From contig ML976753.1 of the NCBI GenBank assembly GCA_010015655.1, positions 203,147 through 267,146 of the forward strand: DNA of 64,000 bases, read 5' to 3'. A model generated the notes under the pieces. It saw only the letters and a program-made list of their open reading frames with translations. It was not told the origin of the DNA and did not search any database. Positions within the stretch are counted from its first letter, which is position 1. The number at the start of each line of letters is the position of its first letter. Position numbers and translations under genes: made by a program. The stretch is from Bimuria novae-zelandiae CBS 107.79. Lineage: Eukaryota; Ascomycota; Dothideomycetes; Pleosporales; Didymosphaeriaceae. Positions 56,333-64,000 of this stretch are shown piece by piece.

Positions 56333-58853
56333 ATTACAATATTTATCTTTAAGATAAATGCGAAACGCGATACTTTCTATACTTTAATTAAGTACTAAAC
56401 TAAGTAATATTACTACTAGTTAATAAAAAATACGCGTTAGACATATAGTAAATATACTTACACCCTAACTATAAAGAGCACAGGGAGTAAAAGAAAAAGT
56501 ATAGATTTAATTATATACTAAAAGGGACCACAACCCTAAGGATAGAATTAGTAATAAAGGAAGAAGATAGTAAAGCTCTTCTAAAGGAGGCTTAGTAATA
56601 GCCTTAGAAAAAGAAGAATAAGGGACACCTTAAACCTATAAAGCTAGTTACAAAATAAATATCTTTTTTAAACTTTAGCTTAGGCGGGAAAACGCCTTTA
56701 ATGTAATAGGCTACGCCTAGTTATTGCCTTAGATCCTTAACCCTCGGTTATGCGAACCCCAGATATATAAGTTTAACACCTAAAGCTTAACTTTAGACTC
56801 TTTATTAAATTTATAAGTATTCTTTTAGCACTTTTAGCTCCTTAAGCACCTAGCCCTTTATATTAAATTTAATTACTTTTACCTATCGCGGGATAAGTAG
56901 ATTTTAAATATAACTATAAACTAAATCTACAAAGCAGCACACGAAGTTAAAAGACTTACGTAAATAAATACTATAAAGGCAACGCCTAGACCTATAAGAA
57001 GATAGAACCCTTCCTAGTAAGTAATTAAAAAAGAGTCTTAATAAACACTTAACGCTAGCAAGACTATCTTTACTAAATAAAAAAGTTATAAAAATAAGAA
57101 TAGGACCTTTTACTAAAGGTTCGCGTCTTAGCGCGAATAATTATGCGCAGCAAGCTATTAGCTTATAAAGGAGTAATAGCTAGAGAAATAAAAGAATAGC
57201 CTCCTTATTTATAACTAAACTCTAGGTATTAGGAGTTAATAAAAATAAAATATAATAATTCTTAAGCAAGGTTAAAGCACTTATTAACCTTTAAGATGCC
57301 CTTTAGATTTTACCGTAAGGAGTAAAAGGACTAACTAAAAATATAGTAAGAAAGCGCTAAGAACCCCTAATAACATAATAATACTTTTAAGAGATAGGAG
57401 GTATAAATTAGCTATTAAAAGTAGACTAATAGATAGAGCTACTAGAGAGATTAATAGTAAAACTTATCTTAAACTAAGGAAGAAGCCGCCGCCCTAAGAT
57501 TCTTAACTTAGCCTACTTTAATAGCGAATAACAGGATTACTACTGCTTTAAGATAGTAATATAATATAAGCTTTTAGAGGACAGGGACTACCTTAGAAAT
57601 ATACCTAAATATATTATTAGTTAATTAACAAGACGTGCAGCGACGATAGGAATTATATACTTAAACTACTACCTAAGGTGTACTAAAGCTAACCTTTAAG
57701 AGCTACTAGACTATAACTTTTATAATTACCTAGCAGAAGAAATCGCGCGTAACTACTTACTTATAATATAATAAGGGAACTAAAAGCTTCGTAACTTTAA
57801 CTTTAACTTTAATAACTATACTATAGAAGCTAAGGAGCATAATTAGGAAATTTTAAAAAATTTATACCTTTAAAGCCTCCGCAAGGACTTACAGGACTAA
57901 ATAGTTATAATAAATATAAATAATAATTAGGACCTATAAGGGGTCTAAAAAAAAGTTAATAAGATTAAAGAAAACCTCTTCTAAAATATATTATAGCTAC
58001 TAAAGTTTTCTGCCAAGAACAGGGCGCCAGACGAGATAAATTAGGAACCTACCTAAGCTAACCCTAAAAGGATGTCTAGCTAATAAAGCCAAGATAGAAG
58101 ACACTAAGTAATAAACAAAGCTACAGGACACAGGTCTAGTAACACCTAAAAACAAGCTACGTAGGTATCACGCGAGGTAATAGAAACCTATAAAAAGAAT
58201 AGTTCCTATTTTTATTATAGAGATACAGGACATCGCGTAAAGTAGTATAAACTTTTACTTATAATAAAGCTAGTACAAGTTTGCGCCGCTATACCCGCTA
58301 CTAAAAAATCCTCTAATAAAGAGTTTAATATAGCCTCTACTAATTTAGAAAACTAGGTCCTCCTAGTAATAGTCGCTACTAAAAGGCAAAAGTAAGAAAA
58401 CGGTAAAAGATAAGTTTTAATAACTTTTAAAAGTTATAGCTAGACTTAACACTAGTAATAGTACACTCGCTTATTAATAATATTGTGTTTATATTAATAA
58501 TAATTAATTTAGGTTATTTAACCTTTAAATTTATATTAAAAAAACTTATAACGAAAGCCTACTTACAGGGCAAGAACCTACCCTATTTATAAAAAATTAT
58601 TAGTATTAGAGGCATGCGACTCTTTGTACGTAAAGTTGTATCGGCGCAGGTCACTTAAAGGATCGATATCGGCGTATCTCCTAGCAGAGGCATATAGGAG
58701 TGCGTGTATGAGAAAGTAGCCTCGAATGTATTAAATGCCTATAGGCCTGGTACGAAAGGATAGGGAAAAGGTGCTAAACTACAAAGGCCTTAAGCTCCTC
58801 TAAATACACCTCTTCCTAGATAGCTCGCCAGCCGCTATCTACCCCAGGTTAAT

Positions 58854-59000
58854 CGTCGGTCTGATAGATCCGAAATAGGCCCGATACGGATCTGGGGTTC
58901 CCCATCGGTCTAGTAGATCTGAGGGACGTCTGATACAGATCCTTATCTCCTCGTCGGTTTGGTAGAACTAAAAGGGATCTGATATAGATAAGTATTACTT
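58854..59000. repeat. Three 49-bp tandem repeats inside the chromovirus LTR
   Basis: Copies starting with TCGGTCTGATAGATC-like sequence at 58856, 58905 and 58954 (49-bp pitch), diverged from each other. They lie just outside the polypurine tract, hence in the LTR. Confidence 0.75.
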
Positions 59001-59071
59001 TTTGGGTAATCTCGGCTCTCGTCCTGCTTAGCTAAGGATTCTTATGTCGTTAAGTAATTGTTCCTGTTACA

Positions 59072-59085
59072 CTACCCCCTCCTTT
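59072..59085 (-). other. Polypurine tract and LTR edge of the minus-strand chromovirus
   Basis: On the minus strand AAGGAGGGGGTAG is followed directly by TGTAACAGG, a standard polypurine-tract/LTR junction. The LTR therefore ends at 59071 on the plus strand; its outer (left) edge, somewhere near 58.6 kb, is not resolved. Confidence 0.7.
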
Positions 59086-59495
59086 ACAACTTATAGATAG
59101 TCCCTTATCTATGCTATATATAAATTGTTTCGCGCGTTTTTGCTATTTCCGGCGACCACCGTAGTTAGTGTTGTTGTAGTAGTAATCGCAACTTTACTAA
59201 TTAGCCAAATTCTATTTATCTTAGTTCGCTAGTTGTGCGCGTGGCCACTAGGACAGGACCGTGTTCGGACCTATTACGCCATTGCGTTGTACGTCCATAC
59301 AATGTAATCTTGTAAGTGTTTATAGGTGAGGGGTAGCTCTTTTTCTGTGAATAAACAGAGCCGCAATAGTAAGGCATAAAGAGGTAGGTTTTAAAGCTTA
59401 ATCCTTTCTTCCTTAACCCACAACAATTTAACTATAGTAGGTATTTGGGTCTGTATCGAAGGTGTTCGTGTTGCTAATAGTTATCTTAGATTACA

Positions 59496-59953
59496 ATGCC
59501 TATTCGTGCTCCTCCCGGAGCACTTTTAGAAGCCTATTAGGTTATCTGCTTGCGCTGCGTGCGTGCGTTTAGTCGTGGTAACGTGCCCGACTACAAGTTT
59601 CCCAAGCTATCCTCGAAAAAGTGCAGCTACTGCACCTCCTAGAACGAGAAGTGTAATCCTGTAAGTATGGTAATTCTAATTCTAGTCTAATTTGTTAAAT
59701 AGTTGGGTAGGTGCCCGCCTTTGTGGAGTCCGAATTCCGGGCTTTCAAGAGGGCCCTAAGGGAGTGGGAGGGGGCCAGCGTGGAGGACGCGACGGATAAT
59801 CTTACTATCACCATGAGGGCCGCTTCGGAGGGGGGTCGGGGGAAGGGTCGGGGGAAGGGGAAGGGGAAGGGCAAGGCTCCTGCTTCCCTTGAGGGTACCT
59901 TGCCCGAGCCATCCGACTCGGGTGAGGAGGAGGAGGAGGAGGCGGAGAATTAG
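59496..59953 (+). pseudogene. Antisense two-exon ORF inside the chromovirus 3' region
   Basis: ATG 59496 opens a frame with C-x2-C pairs (CLRC, CSYC and a later NEKC). A 50-bp intron at 59661-59710 (GTAAGT...GGTAG) joins NP to VPAFVESEFRAFKRALREWEG. The tail is Gly/Lys/Arg-rich (GRGKGRGKGKGKGK) and then acidic (SGEEEEEEAEN). Coding length 136 codons including stop. Two TAG codons (59538-59540, 59640-59642) sit where CAG is one transition away. The second exon is GC-rich and unmutated. It lies between the pol end and the polypurine tract, on the opposite strand. Function unknown; a cysteine-cluster nucleic-acid binder is one guess. Confidence 0.6.
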
Positions 59954-60099
59954 ATTTCTTTTATTTTTCTTTCCTTTTCTTTCCTGTATTTTTAGAATTC
60001 AAAAACTTCTAGACCTACTACTCAGTTCCTTGTTCCCATGCATAAATCCACTGGTTCAATGCCTTTGGAGGTCTGGGGCGGTTCGGATACTTGTCGTGA

Positions 60100-63000
60100 A
60101 ATTATCTTAACTTGTGAGGAGCTCCCATGAAGTTTAATGCAGGGTACCACACCAGGTCAGGGTCGTGTCCTACCTACTTAACTCTGTACTTAAGGGTGTT
60201 GTGGTATAGCTTGCTAGCTAGGATCTCCTTAACTTCCTATTCCTCTACCCCATTAATTGGGATACCTAGGGGTTTCGGAGCTTCTTGTCCTGGCAGTGGA
60301 TCCTAAGGATCTTTACAGAGTAGATTCGGTGCGAAGACATCGTGGATCCGGGATCCAGGGGGAAGTTCTAGTCAATATGAGTGACCAACTTGTTCTACTA
60401 CCTTGAATGGACCTTCCCACTTGTCGGATAGCTTTCGACTGGGTCTCGACACTGCAAGGTTACGGGTGTCTAGATAAACCATATCGCCTACTTCCCAATC
60501 GACTGGGCGGCGATGTCGATTCACTACGGATCGCATTCGGTCTTATGCTCGTTCCATATTTTCCTTAACCAGTTGCCAAGCAGCATGCATTCGTTTGGCT
60601 AGTAATTAAGTATCTTTGACATTTAAGCAATCCTGGGGCTTGGTGAATAACGTAGGGTTCTAATCCCAACTCTAACGGGGTTCGGAGCCATACAGGATCT
60701 GGTAGGGTAACATGCCAATAGCTAAATGGGGTAGGGTAACCTGCGCTCGATCGATTAGGGGTAGAAGAGAACTCTAGTTATCCTAATAGTAGGATACAAA
60801 CAGGCGTAACCTCTGGTCAATATACTTGTTCATGATTTCCGTCTGGCCATCCGTCTCCTTATAGTATACTGTAGATAGCTTCACCTTAACGCCTATTATC
60901 CAACAGAACTCCGACCAGAATGTGGAGACAAACTAGGGACCTCGATTAGAAACGATAGACTCTAGGGTGTGTTTAAATTAGTACACCTATTACACGAATA
61001 AGTTAGCTATCTCGCAAGCATTAATCGATTTATAGTAAGGGATTAACATAACTTATTTAGAAAGTTAATTAATAATAACTATAATCTAATCGTATCCAGC
61101 CCTATCCTTAGGAAATTCTTTAAAGTCGATGCATAGGTGCTGCATAGGCTTGTCCAGGATAAGTAACGGATATAAAAAGCCTAGAGTTAGGGTCTGGCTA
61201 GGGTGTGCACGTTAGCAAGGAATGTAGTTTCGTATATATTACTTACAGGTGGCTTTTATCCCCTTCTAGTAGTACTTTCGCGACAATAACTAGTAGGTTT
61301 TAGTATAACCAGGATAGGCTGTTAACTTCTAATTGTGGACTTCTCGGATAAGGCAGATACACAGAGTAGAGTCAAAAGGGACGCATAGTCTGTCCTTATA
61401 TAGAATAAGACTGTTTTAAATCTAATATTTACCTAGTAGGGATTGGCGTTCTGCGCTAAATCCAAGACAGTTCTCTTATAATAAGGCTTTAATTAGTTAA
61501 TAAGAATCTAGACTTATAACTTCTTTATTAGTTAATAATACGAACACGTCGACTTTAGCGTTAGACTTTTTAATATAGGTCTAGGCCAAATTAGAGTTAA
61601 TTTAGGGGTCAAGTCGATGGGGTCCTAGGAATACTCTACTACAATTATTATTTTAAATAGCTCTAAGGTCCGCAAGATCTTGTTTTTATTAACTTAAGAT
61701 ATTAGCTCTAGCGTTGTTTTTACCTAGCGTGTATTTAATTCGGAAGTTAAACGAGGACAACATTTTATACCAGTAAACCTAATAAGTATTAAGGACCTTA
61801 GTAGTTATAAAGTATTCTAAGAATCGGTAGTCTAAAAGAACTCTAATTATAGTCCAGGCTAAAGCGAGCTCTGCGCGCCACTTAATAAAGGTAGTAATAA
61901 TAGTAAATAATTCCTTATTATAAATCTCCTAGTTTAGTTCGGATCTGGTTAGGACGTGACTGTAGAATGTCACTAGTTAAACTTTTCTATCTAGATACTC
62001 CTAGGATAGTACTCCCGCAATCACTCCGTCTAAAGCGTTGGTTTCAATCCTAGTAGGTAGTTCGGGGTTAAAGTGATAGAGGGTGGGGATGGCTAGTAGC
62101 GCTTGCTTAATTTGCTGGAAAGCGGCTTTATAGTCCGAACTCTATACGAATGGGACCTAGGGACTTTGCAAGGTACTAATGGGCTTTGCAATGCGGGAGA
62201 AGTCCTTAACAAATTATTAATAAAAACTAGTAAATCTAAGGAATGACTTTATACTAGTTACAGTAGTGGGGGTTTTCTAGTTCCGTAGTGCTTCTACCTT
62301 GGCGGGATCTACCTCCATACCAGTGTTGGTAAGGATGTAACCTAGGTATTGGGTCTAAGTCACATGGAATTCGCTTTTAAGAATGTTAACTTGGAGGCTA
62401 GCTTTCCGGAGACGATCTAACACCTTCTAAACGTGTTTAATGTGTTCTTTAACAGTGTTGGAGTAGATAAGGATGTCGTCCAGGTATGCAATACAGAAAT
62501 TGTCAAGATAATTAATAAGAATATTATTTATATATCGCTAGTAAGTGGCTAGTTTATTACACAACCTAAAAGGCAATACCTTGCACTTGTACGTTTTATA
62601 TTAGGTCCAAAAAGTAGTGTACTCTTCTAATTCAGGATCTATGCGAATCTTATTAAAGGTAGCTTGGATATTAAATTTGGTAAATATCTTAGCCTTAGAG
62701 GGGCAAGATAGAAGTTCGTCAATCTTTAGAATTAGGTAAGAGTCTTTTTAGGTTAGGAGGTTAAGTTTGCGATAGTTTATACATATTTGAAAGTCTCTAT
62801 TAGGCTTTCGTATATAAAGGATAGGTGACGCGAAAGGGCTCTAACTATGCTTAATAAAACCCTTTTAAAGGTGTTTTAGAACGTACTTCTTAATAGCCTC
62901 TAGTCCTTTTAGACTAGATTTATATAGAGGACTGTAGTTGTTTGGAAGGGGTTTAGTAAGCATAATTTTATAGTTGTATAGTTAATGCGCAGGTAGCTTA

Positions 63001-64000
63001 TTAGCCGTAGTCTTACTAAACACATCCCGATACTAATAATATTTCTAGGGAAGTTATTCTTTAATAAGGCGAGTATTCTTAGGATCTTTAGCGTGGCGTT
63101 AAGTTCGTATATAGTTTAAGAGGCGTTCGATTTTATATAAAGAAGTAGTAAAGAATTCGTTAATTAGCTTTTTTATGTTAAAGTAAAAGGCGTTTACTAA
63201 GATAAGAGTAATAGTAGGTATCTGTACTGCCTGCAGTGCGAAAGCGGTACGGATAGGTTTTGGAGCGGGATTCTAAGTAAATAGGGGTACTGCCTTCCTA
63301 CTTAGAGGGAGAGGACGAGGTAGTCGAATAAGGCCCCTAATGTAATTAATAATAGGGCTATTCCGCATCTAATATTGCTCCTGTTCCTATAAGATATCCC
63401 GGCGACGAATGTCTTACTACACTTCTAAGTTCTAAATTAGCTATTCTAGCTGCATTAAGATAGTTTTGGAGGGATCGTAAGTCTTAGGATACTTTACTAG
63501 CTATAATATCTAATTCTGCTCTGTATCTAGTCGAAGCTTAAAGAGCTTAAGCCATTAAAGTCAGGATATAGTCCTGTGTTCCCAGGTCTATTACTATAAA
63601 AGGGTAGTTGCGAATAGTGCGCCTATCTATTCGCATATATAAATAAATGTAACGGTCCACTACGGTCTAAATCTTATCTAAAAAACCTCGAACTATAATG
63701 CGGTACGGCAGTTTTTGGATAGGAATATAAAGTAACTAAGATAAAGAATTTACAATTTAAGAATTAATAAAAAGAAAACCTTAGGCACTAGTGTTAATAA
63801 GGGCATTAAGTTTAATCCCGTACCTGTTTAAACGGAGTACGAGCGGGGTCCGAAAGTGAGGTCCTCTTAGTAACTTTAATAAATCTACATTAGATAGGTC
63901 ATACTTGCTTATACCTAGGGCGGAGGCTTTTCCTAGGCGTCTTTATTTCCTGGGGGTAAATCCTCATCCGCGTTAACGTATTCTTAATTAAAGTCTAGTT
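60100..64000 (-). mobile_element. Ty3/Gypsy chromovirus pol relic, continues past window
   Basis: Minus-strand pol with RIP stops, read from the right edge leftward: reverse transcriptase with [12 protein letters not shown] (YLDD at 62476-62487); RNase H and integrase regions less clear; a C-terminal chromodomain (LYHNTLKYRVK-stop-VGHDPDLVWYPALNF) near 60125-60240, which marks the chromovirus branch and usually guides integration to modified histones. RIP is moderate: stops are frequent but motifs are legible. The 5' LTR and gag lie beyond 64000. Confidence 0.85.

Larger units (their letters stand above)
48674..58490 (+). mobile_element. LTR-retrotransposon gag relic, split by a Copia insertion
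   Basis: Two RIP-destroyed halves, 48674-50223 and 56338 to about 58490. In the left half the plus frame reads YIARNCRSKNK near 49570-49620, a decayed CCHC zinc knuckle with Cys codons turned to Tyr. In the right half a similar YRDTGHRVK segment occurs near 58210-58240. The left half also has a decayed LDHRNPTHGT segment (about 50070). No open frame survives; reverse transcriptase was not identified. The right boundary is approximate. Confidence 0.6.

Overview
The window looks like a chromosome arm of a filamentous ascomycete (Pezizomycotina, probably a dothideomycete). Its genes carry 47-83 bp introns with GTAAGT-like donors, CTAAC/CTGAC branch sites and TAG/CAG acceptors. It contains Zn2Cys6, GH76, VAO and MFS families typical of such fungi. 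Its repeats show repeat-induced point mutation (RIP): C-to-T transitions at CpA that turn CAA/CAG/TGG codons into stops and leave TpA-rich sequence.

Region 1 (1-28.9 kb) is mostly gene-bearing. From the left edge: an Argonaute gene with several disabling lesions (1-2715, minus); a DHA2-like MFS transporter (3675-5399, minus) divergent from a Zn2Cys6 regulator (6038-7741, plus); a RIP-ruined pogo/Fot1 transposon (8235-10354); a secreted GH76 alpha-1,6-mannanase (11258-12692); a stand-alone adenylate-forming enzyme with six exons, including a 19-nt microexon and a GC-AG intron (14929-16892); an assembly gap (17045-17369); a small MITE-like repeat; an F-box protein (18461-20223, minus); a vanillyl-alcohol-oxidase family flavoenzyme (21377-23239) followed by an FAD monooxygenase (23708-25164), plausibly an aromatic-catabolism pair; and a SAP-like nuclear protein (25258-26676, minus).

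Region 2 (28.9-42.4 kb) is a nest of DNA transposons. A pogo element (E) contains another pogo (B). It abuts a mariner-like element that has itself been split by a second mariner and by a third pogo (C), and pogo C carries a piggyBac element and a fourth pogo (D). Nearly every boundary is supported by terminal inverted repeats and TA target duplications. Decay is graded: the outer elements are saturated with RIP, the inner mariner has just four TAA stops, and the piggyBac transposase is intact once a 67-bp intron is removed.

Region 3 (42.4-44.3 kb) holds a secreted calcineurin-like phosphoesterase gene with one in-frame amber codon ahead of its GHDH metal motif.

Region 4 (44.3-64 kb) is an AT-rich, RIP-degraded retrotransposon block. 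A gag relic on the plus strand is split by a complete but dead Copia element (50224-56332, 5-bp target duplication ATTAC). A Ty3/Gypsy chromovirus on the minus strand runs off the right edge. Between its pol end and its polypurine tract lies a small antisense two-exon ORF.

A decayed Argonaute sits in the same window as heavy RIP of transposons, which would fit a genome relying on mutation rather than RNA silencing, although other Argonaute copies may exist elsewhere. I ran no database search; family calls rest on motifs read from the translations.
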